A DNA stretch of 11,810 nucleotides from DAOMOP01 sp035444405 (GCA_035444405.1 DAOMOP010000131.1:1-11810), one strand, 5' to 3'. Shown: positions 1-7,596, counted from the stretch's first letter. Notes: generated from the letters alone by a model not told the origin. Numbers and translations: made by a program.

Positions 1-1240
1 ACTGGATCACCTCCTCGCGCCGGTCGTGCTCGAAATCGACATCGATGTCGGGCGGCTCGTTGCGCTCGCGCGAGATGAAGCGCTCGACCAGCATGATGCC
101 CAGTTCGGGGTTGACCTCGGTGATGCCCAGCGCCCAGCACACCACCGAGTTGGCGGCCGAGCCGCGTCCCTGGCACAGGATGGCGCGGCTGCGCGCGAAG
201 CGCACGATGTCGTGCACGGTCAGGAAGTAGGCCTCGTAGCCGAGCCCGGCGATCAGCGCGAGCTCGTGCTCGATGCGCGCGCGCACCGGCGGCGGGGCGG
301 GATCGCCGGCGTCGGCCGGCGCACGATAACGCCAGCGCAGGCCGTCCTCGACGAGGGTGCGCAGCCAGCTCGTCGCGCTGTGGCCGGCGGGCACGAGCTC
401 GGCGGGGTATTCGTAGCGCAGCTCGTCGAGCGAGAAACGGCAGCGCGCCGCCACGCGCAGCGTCTCGGCGAGCAGCGCGGGCGGATAGCGGGTGGCCAGT
501 GTCGCGCGCGCGTGCAGGCGGCGCTCGGCGTTGGCGGCCAGGCGCAGCCCGGCTTCGGCGACCGTGGTGTGCAGGCGCGTGGCGGCGAGCACGTCGGCGA
601 GCCGCCGGCGTGCGGCGTCGTGCATCAGCGCGCCAGTCGCAGCGAGCGCCGGCAGCCCGCTGCGCTGCGCCACCGCGAGCAGCACGGCAAGTCGTGCGGC
701 GTCGTCGGCGCCGCACACGAGCTCGACGGCGAGCCAGGCCGCCTGCGGAAACATGTCGGCCAGCCAGCGCGCATCGGCGAGCAGCGCCGTGGGCGCCGGC
801 ACGGCCTCGTCGGGCGGGATCAGCAGGGCCACGCAGCCGGGCACGCCCGCCTCGAGATCGGCGCGGGTGAGCCGGTAGCGCCCCTTGGTGGCAGCGCGCC
901 GTGCGCGGCTGATCAGCCGCGCCAGATTGCCATAGCCGGTGCGATCGGTGGCGAGCAGCACGAGCGTCGGTCCGTCGGCCAGATGCAGCTCGGTGCCGAC
1001 GATCAGCTGCAGTGCGAGGGCGTGGCGGCGAATGTGCTGGTGGGCACGCACGACGCCGGCGACCGAACACTCGTCGGTGAGCGCCAGCGCCGTCATGCCC
1101 AGCGCGGCGGCCCGCTCGACGAGCTCTTCGGGGTGGGAGGCGCCGCGCTGGAAGCTGAAGTTGCTCAGGCAGTGGAGCTCGGCATAGGCGGGCAGATCGG
1201 CAGGGCGGGGGGCGGCTCGTGTGCCGTCTAAGCTATACAT
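1..1240 (-). CDS. dnaE2: Error-prone DNA polymerase III alpha subunit DnaE2 (N-terminal part, cut by window edge)
   Basis: Translating the minus strand from the ATG at 1240 gives 413 codons with no stop before the window edge; the family is about 1,000-1,050 residues long. The N-terminus has the PHP-domain opening YAELHCLSNFSFQRGASHPE (about residues 19-38), typical of DnaE2. GRGSAANS and the PDIDVDF cluster (residues 397-403) match the C-family catalytic motif, with D400 and D402 equivalent to the E. coli DnaE metal ligands. The enzyme is known to carry out SOS mutagenesis and lesion bypass with ImuA and ImuB. ATG 1240 is the only usable start, because an in-frame TGA lies at 1256-1258 and no ATG or GTG comes between that stop and the PHP motif. 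No Shine-Dalgarno sequence is apparent, and a LexA box covers the start codon. It is transcribed in the same direction as lexA-imuA-imuB but separated from them by about 3.4 kb. Confidence 0.95.
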   Translation of the reverse strand, partial: MYSLDGTRAAPRPADLPAYAELHCLSNFSFQRGASHPEELVERAAALGMTALALTDECSVAGVVRAHQHIRRHALALQLIVGTELHLADGPTLVLLATDRTGYGNLARLISRARRAATKGRYRLTRADLEAGVPGCVALLIPPDEAVPAPTALLADARWLADMFPQAAWLAVELVCGADDAARLAVLLAVAQRSGLPALAATGALMHDAARRRLADVLAATRLHTTVAEAGLRLAANAERRLHARATLATRYPPALLAETLRVAARCRFSLDELRYEYPAELVPAGHSATSWLRTLVEDGLRWRYRAPADAGDPAPPPVRARIEHELALIAGLGYEAYFLTVHDIVRFARSRAILCQGRGSAANSVVCWALGITEVNPELGIMLVERFISRERNEPPDIDVDFEHDRREEVIQ

Positions 1241-1250
1241 AAATACAGTA
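1231..1250 (-). promoter_or_regulatory. LexA operator (SOS box) overlapping the dnaE2 start codon
   Basis: Read on the minus strand the core is CTGTATTTATGTATAG, i.e. CTGT-N8-ATAG, one base from the CTGT-N8-ACAG consensus. The 20-base site matches the E. coli consensus at 15 positions by hand count. It contains the dnaE2 ATG (1238-1240) and overlaps the predicted -10. Its left half, TACTGTATTT, is identical to that of the box upstream of lexA, which supports recognition by the same LexA. Confidence 0.85.
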
Positions 1251-1274
1251 TAACTTCACGCATCGATTGGGCAA
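1247..1274 (-). promoter_or_regulatory. Predicted sigma70 promoter of dnaE2
   Basis: On the minus strand, TTGCCC (1269-1274) is followed after 16 bases by TATACT (1247-1252, five of six matches to TATAAT). The expected transcription start, seven bases past the -10, falls on the A of the dnaE2 ATG, which predicts a leaderless mRNA. The LexA box overlaps the -10, so bound LexA would block the promoter. This is a prediction from sequence alone. Confidence 0.6.
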
Positions 1275-1295
1275 TCGGGCGCGTGGGCATAGAAT
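1267..1295 (+). promoter_or_regulatory. Possible promoter for the M61 peptidase gene
   Basis: TAGAAT (1290-1295) sits 17 bases after TTGGGC (1267-1272). The -10 matches five of six positions but the -35 only three. It lies back to back with the dnaE2 promoter in the 181-base divergent spacer and would give a leader of about 120 bases. The rest of the spacer shows no other clear signal. Confidence 0.35.
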
Positions 1296-1421
1296 CCCGG
1301 CCATCCGGGCGCGCGCACGGGCACTCCTGTGGCCGCCCGCGTGCCGCGTACAGCCCGTCTCCGACGGCTGTCGCACGCCGCCCGACATCCGTCCCGCCAC
1401 TGCCGCCCTCGCACCGAACCG

Positions 1422-3227
1422 ATGACGACACCCGTCCGCTACACGATCACGCCGCACCGCCCGCAGGCGCACCTCTTCCGTGTCACCTGCACCGTCGATG
1501 ACCCCGATCCGGCGGGGCAGGTGTTTCGCCTGCCGGCATGGATTCCGGGCAGCTACATGATCCGCGAGTTCTCGCGCAACATCGTGGCGCTGGAAGCCGA
1601 ATGCGACGGCGCGCCGGTCGCCGTCGACAAGCTCGACAAGCACACCTGGCGCGCGACCGTGCCATCGGGTGCGCGCCGCCTGACGGTGAGCTGCGAAGTC
1701 TATGCGTGGGATCTGTCGGTGCGCAGCGCACACCTCGATCAGACGCACGGCTTCTTCAACGGTACCAGCGTGTTTCTCGCCGTCGCCGGACGCGAGCATC
1801 TGCCCTGCATCGTCGACATCCGTCCGCCCGAGGGCATCGCGTTCCGCGACTGGCAGGTCGCCACCACGCTCGCGCCGGCCCACGGCGAATTCGGTGCCGC
1901 GCGTGCGCTGGGCTTCGGCAGCTATCGCGCCGAAGACTACGACGAGCTCGTCGATCATCCGGTCGAGATGGGCCGCTTCACCCACGCCGCGTTCGATGCC
2001 GGCAGCGTGCGCCACGAGATCGCGATCACCGGCCGCCACGACTGCGATGTCGAGCGGCTGTGCGCCGATCTCGCGAAGATCTGCGCGTGGCAGCTCGAGC
2101 TCTTCGGTGCGCCGGCCCCGGTCGAGCGCTACCTGTTCCTGGCCACGATCGTCGGCGACGGCTATGGCGGCCTCGAGCACCGGGCCTCGACGGCGCTGCT
2201 CGCGAGCCGCAACGACCTGCCCCACGCCGGCATGAGCACGCTGTCCGACGGCTACAAGACCTTTCTCGGCCTGTGCAGCCACGAGTACTTCCACACCTGG
2301 AACGTCAAGCGCATCACGCCGGCGGCGTTCATCCCGTACGACCTCGGCCGCGAGAACTACACGCGCCTGCTGTGGGCGTTCGAGGGCTTCACGTCCTACT
2401 ACGACGACCTCGCACTGGTGCGCAGCGGCGTGATCAGCCTCGAGGACTACCTCGACCTGCTCGGCAAGACGATCGGCAACGTGCTGCGCGGCAGCGGGCG
2501 GCTGCGCCAGAGCGTCGCCGAATCCTCCTTCGACGCATGGACCAAGTACTACCGCCAGGACGAGAACGCGCCGAACGCGATCGTCAGCTACTACGCCAAG
2601 GGAGCGCTGATCGCACTGGCGCTCGACCTGCAGCTGCGCGCCGGCACGCAGGGCCGCGTCAGCCTCGACGACGTGATGCGGGCGCTGTGGCAGCGCCATG
2701 GCCAGACCGGCCGGGGTGTCGGCGAGGACGACATCTTCGCGCTGGTCGGCGAGATCGCCGAGGCGGCCGGGCGCGTTCGCGCACGCCGGCTCGCCGGCTG
2801 GCTGCGCGAAGCGGTGTCGGGCACCGGGGATCTGCCGCTCGCGCGGCTGCTCGAGCCGTTCGGCGTCGATTTCCGCCTCGATACGGCCGGAGCCGCGCCG
2901 ACGCTCGGCGTCAAGCTCGCCGCGGGCAACGGCGAGGCGAAGCTCGCCAACGTCTTCGACGGCGGAGCGGCGCAGACGGCAGGGCTGTCGGCCGGTGATG
3001 TGCTGGTCGCCGTCGACGGGCTCAGGGTGACGGCGGGCAATCTGGACGCGATGCTCGCCCGCCGCCGCGTCGGCGAGCGCGTCGAAGTACACGCGTTCCG
3101 GCGCGACGAGCTGATGTGTTTTGCGGTCGAGCTCGATCCGCCGCGTGCCGAGGTCGCAAAGCTTTCACTGCGGCCCAGGCTCTCCGCCAAGGCGCGTGCG
3201 TTGCGCAAGGGCTGGCTGGGGGCATGA
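1422..3227 (+). CDS. M61 family (glycyl aminopeptidase-like) zinc metallopeptidase with C-terminal PDZ domain
   Basis: The product is 601 residues. The N-terminal part resembles the M61 beta-rich domain (LPAWIPGSYMIREFSRNIV, YAWDLSVRSAHLDQTHGFFN). The zinc motif HEYFH lies at residues 287-291, followed by TWNVKR. The third ligand is probably E321 in WAFEGFTSYY. A PDZ domain occupies roughly residues 490-575 (GGAAQTAGLSAGDVLVAVDG). M61 enzymes cleave N-terminal Gly or Ala residues. No signal peptide is seen, so it is probably cytosolic. I chose ATG 1422 because homologues begin close to MTTPVRYTI; the frame stays open upstream to a GTG at 1329, but that extension is Arg-rich and unlike the family. 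The ribosome site before 1422 is weak. It is divergent from dnaE2 and has no obvious functional link to the SOS genes. Confidence 0.93.
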   Translation: MTTPVRYTITPHRPQAHLFRVTCTVDDPDPAGQVFRLPAWIPGSYMIREFSRNIVALEAECDGAPVAVDKLDKHTWRATVPSGARRLTVSCEVYAWDLSVRSAHLDQTHGFFNGTSVFLAVAGREHLPCIVDIRPPEGIAFRDWQVATTLAPAHGEFGAARALGFGSYRAEDYDELVDHPVEMGRFTHAAFDAGSVRHEIAITGRHDCDVERLCADLAKICAWQLELFGAPAPVERYLFLATIVGDGYGGLEHRASTALLASRNDLPHAGMSTLSDGYKTFLGLCSHEYFHTWNVKRITPAAFIPYDLGRENYTRLLWAFEGFTSYYDDLALVRSGVISLEDYLDLLGKTIGNVLRGSGRLRQSVAESSFDAWTKYYRQDENAPNAIVSYYAKGALIALALDLQLRAGTQGRVSLDDVMRALWQRHGQTGRGVGEDDIFALVGEIAEAAGRVRARRLAGWLREAVSGTGDLPLARLLEPFGVDFRLDTAGAAPTLGVKLAAGNGEAKLANVFDGGAAQTAGLSAGDVLVAVDGLRVTAGNLDAMLARRRVGERVEVHAFRRDELMCFAVELDPPRAEVAKLSLRPRLSAKARALRKGWLGA

Positions 3228-3298
3228 GGCGGAGCGCCTCGGGTGTGGTGCGAGGTATCCGTTCATTGGCAGCCCGTGCCGGACCTGGAACCGTGCAG

Positions 3299-3345
3299 TC
3301 ATTTATTTATTGCATATAATTTGAACGAGCATTGATGAGAAAGGA
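3299..3345 (+). promoter_or_regulatory. AT-rich promoter and ribosome site of the mntA-hepT module
   Basis: The stretch from 3299 to about 3325 is strikingly AT-rich against its surroundings and contains a perfect TATAAT at 3315-3320. No good -35 is seen at the usual spacing. The ribosome site AAAGGA (3340-3345) is five bases before ATG 3351 and overlaps the earlier in-frame ATG at 3345, so it favours 3351. Such modules are often autoregulated, but I could not identify an operator palindrome. Confidence 0.5.
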
Positions 3346-3350
3346 TGCGC

Positions 3351-3641
3351 ATGCGACCGTCCGTTGCGCTCGCCATGAAGCGAAGTGCAGTGCGTGAAGC
3401 GGTAGGCCGCTTCCGTACAGCGAACCCGCGCGTCTTCGGCTCGGTGCTGCATGGCACCGATCAAGACGGCAGCGACCTCGACCTGCTGGTCGATCCGTTG
3501 CCTGGCGCCACGCTGCTGGACCTGGGCGATCTGGAAGACGAACTGAAATCGCTGCTCGGCGTTGACGTCGACCTGCTGACCCCTGGCGATCTGCCGCCGA
3601 AATTCCGGGCCAGGGTACTCGCAGAAGCGCAGCCAGTATGA
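3351..3641 (+). CDS. mntA: MntA-like antitoxin, minimal nucleotidyltransferase (MNT) domain
   Basis: The product is 96 residues. It carries the nucleotidyltransferase signature GSX10DXD exactly: G30-S31, ten residues, D42-L43-D44. A third acidic residue sits in VDVDL (D72 or D74), as in the polymerase-beta fold family. Its position directly before a HEPN gene, with a four-base ATGA overlap (3638-3641), identifies it as the antitoxin of a type VII MntA/HepT system. Characterised MntA proteins silence HepT by transferring AMP to a tyrosine next to the HEPN active site. The start was set at 3351 by spacing from the ribosome site; ATG 3345 would add two residues and ATG 3375 would remove eight. 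GC content looks lower than in the flanking genes, which suggests acquisition by transfer. Confidence 0.88.
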   Translation: MRPSVALAMKRSAVREAVGRFRTANPRVFGSVLHGTDQDGSDLDLLVDPLPGATLLDLGDLEDELKSLLGVDVDLLTPGDLPPKFRARVLAEAQPV

Positions 3642-4033
3642 GCGAGAACCGGCTACCTGATTACCTCGATCACATCCAGCAAGCCGCCGCCGATGCCCGC
3701 AGCTTCGTGGAAGGATTGGCCAAGGATGAGTTCCTGGCCGACAAGCGCACCCAGCGAGCCGTCATCATGAGCCTCATCATCATCGGCGAAGCCGCCACAA
3801 AGGTGATGGACGGCTATGCCGGGTTCACTGAGGCGCACCCGGAAGTGGCGTGGCGCAGCATGCGCAACATGCGTAACCGCATGGCCCATGGCTATTTCGA
3901 CATCAACCTCGATGTGGTGTGGGATACGGTGCAGGACTGGTTGCCAGCCCTGCTCAGGCAATTGCCCGCCGTACGCCGGGATGCCGACGACGACAAAGCT
4001 GGCGATGGCTTCAATCCTGGCGCAAAGCCATAA
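3638..4033 (+). CDS. hepT: HepT-like toxin, HEPN-domain ribonuclease (DUF86 family)
   Basis: The product is 131 residues and all-helical in character. The HEPN catalytic motif RX4HXY is intact as R79-NRMA-H84-G-Y86, within RNMRNRMAHGYFDI. Y86 is the expected site of AMPylation by the partner. SLIIIGEAATKV is also typical of DUF86 proteins. Characterised HepT toxins are RNases that cleave RNA, in some cases tRNA. The start overlaps the mntA stop by four bases, so translation is probably coupled. The gene converges on the membrane-protein gene with only 16 bases between stop codons. Both partners keep their key residues, so the module looks functional rather than decayed. Confidence 0.88.
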   Translation: MSENRLPDYLDHIQQAAADARSFVEGLAKDEFLADKRTQRAVIMSLIIIGEAATKVMDGYAGFTEAHPEVAWRSMRNMRNRMAHGYFDINLDVVWDTVQDWLPALLRQLPAVRRDADDDKAGDGFNPGAKP

Positions 4034-4049
4034 TTCCGGGATGACGCCA

Positions 4050-4595
4050 TCAGGCGTGCCGTGCGAGCTTGCCGCGCCAATAGTGCCAGGCCGGATAGGC
4101 GAGCGCGGCCGCGACGATGAGCAGAAAGCCCACGCTCTGCCAGAACGCGATCGGATCGGTGGCGAGCAGGTATTCGCGCGGCGGTCGCGAGAAGCGGATC
4201 GAGCCGGTGAGCACGGCGCGCAGCGCCGCGCCGGCCAGCGCGATGGCCGGTGAGAACCACACCAGCACGCCCGCCGCGACGAGGCAGCGGTCGAGCAGCG
4301 GGGTGGAGCGGGTGCGCGGACGATAAACGCTCTCGACGCCATGCCACACGGCCATCAGCAGGGCGAGCACGGTCGCCAGCGGCAGGATCGCCAGCAGGCC
4401 GCCGAGCAGGGTCGCGGCGGTCATGAACGCGGCGCCGTCGAGCGGCACGACGAGCGACCAGATGCGGTCGAGCCGAGCGAACAGCCAGAGCGATAGGGGC
4501 AGCAGGGTGAGGCCGGCGAGAAGGAGGAAACGGGCGCGGCGGCGTGCGAAGTCACCGTCGATCTCGCCGGCGCGGCGTCGGGGCAGCAGGGGCAT
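4050..4595 (-). CDS. Unrecognised integral membrane protein with four predicted helices
   Basis: The product is 181 residues and I do not recognise a family. The N-terminus is basic (MPLLPRRRAGEIDGDFARRRARF), followed by hydrophobic stretches at about residues 23-40, 58-85, 104-128 and 153-173. Two basic or polar linkers (about 88-103 and 129-150) separate the later helices. No catalytic or metal-binding motif is evident. The start is supported by AGGA six bases before ATG 4595. It lies 87 bases downstream of imuB on the same strand and may be co-transcribed with it, though the gap could also hold its own promoter. No LexA box is visible in that gap. The coding frame is well supported by uninterrupted hydrophobic patterning; the function is unknown. 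Confidence 0.75.
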   Translation of the reverse strand: MPLLPRRRAGEIDGDFARRRARFLLLAGLTLLPLSLWLFARLDRIWSLVVPLDGAAFMTAATLLGGLLAILPLATVLALLMAVWHGVESVYRPRTRSTPLLDRCLVAAGVLVWFSPAIALAGAALRAVLTGSIRFSRPPREYLLATDPIAFWQSVGFLLIVAAALAYPAWHYWRGKLARHA

Positions 4596-4682
4596 CGGAC
4601 GTCCTGGCGGGTCGGTTGGGCGGCCGTGGCGATGCGGCCTGAGGGTCGGGCGGGCATTTTAACGCGGGCCCGGGACGGTTCG

Positions 4683-6263
4683 TCACCCGAAATAGCCATG
4701 CACATACCAGCTCCCCGGCGCGTCGAGGCACTCGAACAGCCACCACAGTCCGCCGCCGGGCGCGCGCGCGACGTAGTAATCGCGGCGCACGTCGCCGCCG
4801 TCCCACCACCCGGACTCGACCCGTTCGGGCCCGCGCAACAGCGTGAACGGGCGGACCGACGGCAACGCGTGCGGGGTCGGCAACAGCCAGGCCGGACGCA
4901 TCGGCACGATCTCATCGATACCATTGCCGGAAACCGCCGTGGCCGGCTGCGGCCCGGGGGAAGGCATTGCGCCGGGAGGCGCCGCTGCGGGCGCATCTGC
5001 CGGCACCGCCACGCCCGCTCCGTGCCCGGAATGCGCCGCAGGCGTAGGTGCCCGGCGCCGGCGCTGCGGTGTTTCGGCGGGGCTCGCCGGCTCGGTGGTG
5101 CGCCATGCCCGCTCCGGACGATGATCCGGCCACGGCCGCAGAGCGCGCACCGCCTCGCGTCCGAGCCGCGCGCGCAGGCGATCGAGCAGCAGTGACGCAT
5201 CCTCGGCCGCCCGTGCGGGATCGCCGAACAGGTCGATGCTGCGCGGGGGGTGCGACACCGGGCTGTCCGTGCTGAGCCGCAGCGCCTCGACCGGCGCATC
5301 CAGCGTCAGCACCGCCAGATGCTCGCGCACCAGCATCGCGAGCCGCTCCTCGTCGCGACTGGGCTGGCCGGTGATGACGGTCAGGACGGTGTCGGGGTGG
5401 TCGTCATGCTCGAGGTGCAGACAGCAGCGGTCGATCGCCGCGTGCAGGCTGTCCAGCCACGCAACCAGCCCTGCGATCAGCCGTCGTGCGGCGAACAGCA
5501 GCGGCTCGATGCCCGCCACCGGGGCAGGCAGCACCAGCCTGGATGCGAAGCACTCGGGCGGCTGATGCCAGCGGCGCGGATCGGGTGCTTCGCCGCGTGC
5601 GCGTGCGAGCGCCTGCAGCACACCGGCGGCCTGGCGGCGCGCCAGGCCGTCGCGTGGCAGGCGCGCCGCATCGCCGAGCGTGCGGGCGCCGATGCCGTGC
5701 AGCAGCTCCAGCGTCGCCGGCGAGACCGTGGCGCCGACCGCGAGCACGTGCACCGGCAGCGTGTCGAGCTCGCGCCACCAGCCGGGCGTGTGCCGCACCA
5801 GCGTGCCGGAGCGCGCTTCGGCGAGCCAGCGGGCGGCCAGCGGCGTCGGGGCGGCAGCCAGATGCACGTCGAGACCGAGCGTGCGTACACCTTGCCGCAG
5901 TCTGTCGACGAGGGCTGCGAGCCCGCCAAACAGGCGCAGACAGGTGCCGACCTCGAGCACGATCGCGTCGGGCGGGTCGATGCTGACATGCGGCGTGATG
6001 CTGCCGGCCCAGGTCGCGAGCGCTTCGATGGCGGCCTCTTCGAGCGCCGTGTCGCGTTCGCGCAGCTCCAGATCCGGCGCTACTGCCAGTGCGCCGGCCA
6101 CGCCGATGCCGGGCTCGACGCCACGCGCGCGCGCCGCCGCAGTTGCCGCCACCAGCCGCTGACGCGGGCGATGCTCGACCACGGCCAGCACGCCCGGCTC
6201 ATCGCTGCCCCGCGTGTACGCCTGCAGCGGCAGATCGGGCAGGGTCAGTGCTATCCACAACAT
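4683..6263 (-). CDS. imuB: ImuB, catalytically inactive Y-family polymerase-like mutasome subunit
   Basis: From ATG 6263 the product is 526 residues; an in-frame ATG at 6281 would add six. The N-terminal MLWIALTLPDLPL replaces the Y-family first Asp motif, and the second motif reads S94-I-D-P-P instead of SIDE, so two of three catalytic carboxylates are missing, as is usual for ImuB. A beta-clamp-binding motif, SIDLF, is at residues 342-346. A Pro/Ala-rich linker follows, then the conserved ImuB C-terminus (ESGWWDGGDVRRDYYVAR and SWYVHGYFG). Known ImuB proteins connect DnaE2 to the sliding clamp and ImuA. The gene overlaps imuA and belongs to the lexA-imuA-imuB operon, so it should be induced by DNA damage from the lexA promoter. 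Confidence 0.93.
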   Translation of the reverse strand: MLWIALTLPDLPLQAYTRGSDEPGVLAVVEHRPRQRLVAATAAARARGVEPGIGVAGALAVAPDLELRERDTALEEAAIEALATWAGSITPHVSIDPPDAIVLEVGTCLRLFGGLAALVDRLRQGVRTLGLDVHLAAAPTPLAARWLAEARSGTLVRHTPGWWRELDTLPVHVLAVGATVSPATLELLHGIGARTLGDAARLPRDGLARRQAAGVLQALARARGEAPDPRRWHQPPECFASRLVLPAPVAGIEPLLFAARRLIAGLVAWLDSLHAAIDRCCLHLEHDDHPDTVLTVITGQPSRDEERLAMLVREHLAVLTLDAPVEALRLSTDSPVSHPPRSIDLFGDPARAAEDASLLLDRLRARLGREAVRALRPWPDHRPERAWRTTEPASPAETPQRRRRAPTPAAHSGHGAGVAVPADAPAAAPPGAMPSPGPQPATAVSGNGIDEIVPMRPAWLLPTPHALPSVRPFTLLRGPERVESGWWDGGDVRRDYYVARAPGGGLWWLFECLDAPGSWYVHGYFG

Positions 6264-6909
6264 GTCGGTATCCGCTTGCATGGGCGCGGCGGATCGGCAG
6301 GTGCAGCACCGCCGCCGCTGCCGGGCCGCGGCGCTTCAGGATCAGGATGCCGAGACAATCGTCCGCGGGCATGAGCTGCAGCCGCAGGCTGGCAGGCGAG
6401 GGCTGGCGGGCGGCGCTGGCCGGGCGAAACAGGAACAAGGGGGTTTTCGACTGCTCGGCGGCGAGCTGCAGGCGCCGCAGTGCCGCGCCGTCGATGCGCT
6501 CGGTCCAGGCGAGCACGGCATGGCAGGCGCCGGATGCGACGGCCTGGCGGGTCGCCCACAACATGCGGGCACGGTCTCCGGCATCGATCAAGAGCTGCTG
6601 CGACAGCACGAGCCCGCCGGCCGCGAGCGCCGGTGCATAGGGCAGCCAGGGCGGCGACACCCATGCGATCCAGCGTTGCGCCGGAGCCCGGCACAGCAGC
6701 GGCATCAGCAGGGCGAGCTCGCCGATGCCCGGCCGCGCACCGAGCAGCTCGATGATCGCGCCGCGCGGCCAGCCGCCGCCCGGCAGCTCGGCATCGAGTG
6801 CCGCAAAGCCGGTGGGCCAGCCGCGTTCGGCCGGTGCGGCCAGCGAGCCGGCCTTCCATACCAGGTCGGTCGGCAGCGCGGCGAGAGCAGGCGAGATGGC
6901 GGCGTTCAT
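6199..6909 (-). CDS. imuA: ImuA, RecA-like accessory protein of translesion synthesis
   Basis: The product is 236 residues, in the normal ImuA range. The core starts at GWPTGFAALDAELPGGGWPR (about residues 30-49), followed by GAIIELLGARPGIGELALLM. The GARPGIGE loop is a degenerate Walker A lacking the Lys-Ser/Thr pair, as in other ImuA (SulA-like annotated) proteins. ImuA is required with ImuB and DnaE2 for induced mutagenesis in several bacteria. It starts 66 bases after the lexA stop with no strong ribosome site visible before ATG 6909. Its 3' end overlaps the imuB 5' end by 65 bases (83 if imuB starts at 6281). It is most likely read from the LexA-controlled lexA promoter. Confidence 0.92.
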   Translation of the reverse strand: MNAAISPALAALPTDLVWKAGSLAAPAERGWPTGFAALDAELPGGGWPRGAIIELLGARPGIGELALLMPLLCRAPAQRWIAWVSPPWLPYAPALAAGGLVLSQQLLIDAGDRARMLWATRQAVASGACHAVLAWTERIDGAALRRLQLAAEQSKTPLFLFRPASAARQPSPASLRLQLMPADDCLGILILKRRGPAAAAVLHLPIRRAHASGYRHVVDSTDPARSAAAGVHAGQR

Positions 6910-6975
6910 TTGTCGGGAGGCGTATGGCGGGCGCTTGGCGGCACATTCGGGCCGGACCGGTGGTCGCCCCGGCGC

Positions 6976-7590
6976 TCAGTTCGACAGGCCGCTGCGGATC
7001 AGGCCGACCGCGATACCTTCGATGATCAGCGGATCGCGGCGGGTATCGATCACGATCGGCTCGAAATCCGGGTTCGCCGGCAGCAGGCTGACCAGCGGGC
7101 CCTTGCGCGTGAAGGTCTTGACCGTGACCTCGTCGTGCACGCGGGCGACGACGATCTGACCCGTGCGTGCCTCCGGGCTGCGGTGCACGGCGAGCAGGTC
7201 GCCTTCGAGGATGCCCGCGTCGCGCATGCTCATTCCGCGCACCCGCAGCAGGTAGTCGGCGCGTGGCGAAAACAGGGCCGCATCGACCTGATGCCGCGCT
7301 TCGATGTGCTCGACCGCGAGCATCGGGCTGCCGGCCGCCACCCGACCGATCAGCGGCAGACCGAGCCCTTCGGGCAGACGGATGCCGCGTGCGCGGCCTT
7401 CCTCGAGCAGAATCGCCCCCTTCGCCGCGAGCGCGCGCAGGTGGCTTTCGGCCGCGTTCGGCGAGCGGAAGCCGAACGCGGTACAGACTTCGGCGCGCGT
7501 GGGCGGGCGCCCCTCGGATTCGACGGTGTCGCGAATGAATTCGAGAATCTCGCGCTGACGCGCGGTCAGGCTGGTGTCGCGGGGGGGCAT
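6976..7590 (-). CDS. lexA: LexA, SOS response transcriptional repressor
   Basis: The product is 204 residues, close to the 202 of E. coli LexA. The N-terminal winged-helix DNA-binding domain includes LTARQREILEFI, RPPTRAEV and GFRSPNAAESHLRALA. The self-cleavage site is A86-G87 in RVAAGSP, and the catalytic dyad is S121 (RGMSMRD) and K158 (VTVKTF), so RecA-stimulated autocleavage should work. ATG 7590 is preceded at good distance by AAGGAGA (7597-7603). The frame stays open upstream, but that stretch holds the promoter and operator and is not LexA-like. It heads the lexA-imuA-imuB operon and is divergent from the peroxiredoxin gene. Some bacteria have a second, housekeeping lexA, so this copy may not be the only one. 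Confidence 0.97.
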   Translation of the reverse strand: MPPRDTSLTARQREILEFIRDTVESEGRPPTRAEVCTAFGFRSPNAAESHLRALAAKGAILLEEGRARGIRLPEGLGLPLIGRVAAGSPMLAVEHIEARHQVDAALFSPRADYLLRVRGMSMRDAGILEGDLLAVHRSPEARTGQIVVARVHDEVTVKTFTRKGPLVSLLPANPDFEPIVIDTRRDPLIIEGIAVGLIRSGLSN

Positions 7591-7596
7591 CGGGAT

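Noticed and set aside
26..1231. 401-codon open frame on the plus strand
   Set aside because: It is antisense to dnaE2, whose minus-strand translation carries PHP and catalytic motifs; the plus product looks like low-complexity Gly/Arg/Ala sequence.
1233..3092. 619-codon open frame on the minus strand opposite the M61 peptidase
   Set aside because: It is the antisense shadow of a clear metallopeptidase gene in GC-rich DNA; the translation is Arg/Ala-rich with no recognisable domain.
3237..3255. CCTCG/CGAGG inverted repeat after the M61 gene as a terminator
   Set aside because: Only a five-base stem with a nine-base loop and no T-tract; expected by chance in GC-rich sequence.
4044..4057. ACGCC-ATCA-GGCGT hairpin between hepT and the membrane-protein gene
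   Set aside because: The five-base stem is short, lacks a T-tract and runs into the coding end of the minus-strand gene; too weak to call a terminator.
4596..4682. LexA box or promoter between imuB and the membrane-protein gene
   Set aside because: The gap has an AT-rich TTAAAATG patch but no CTGT-N8-ACAG-like site and no convincing -35/-10 pair.
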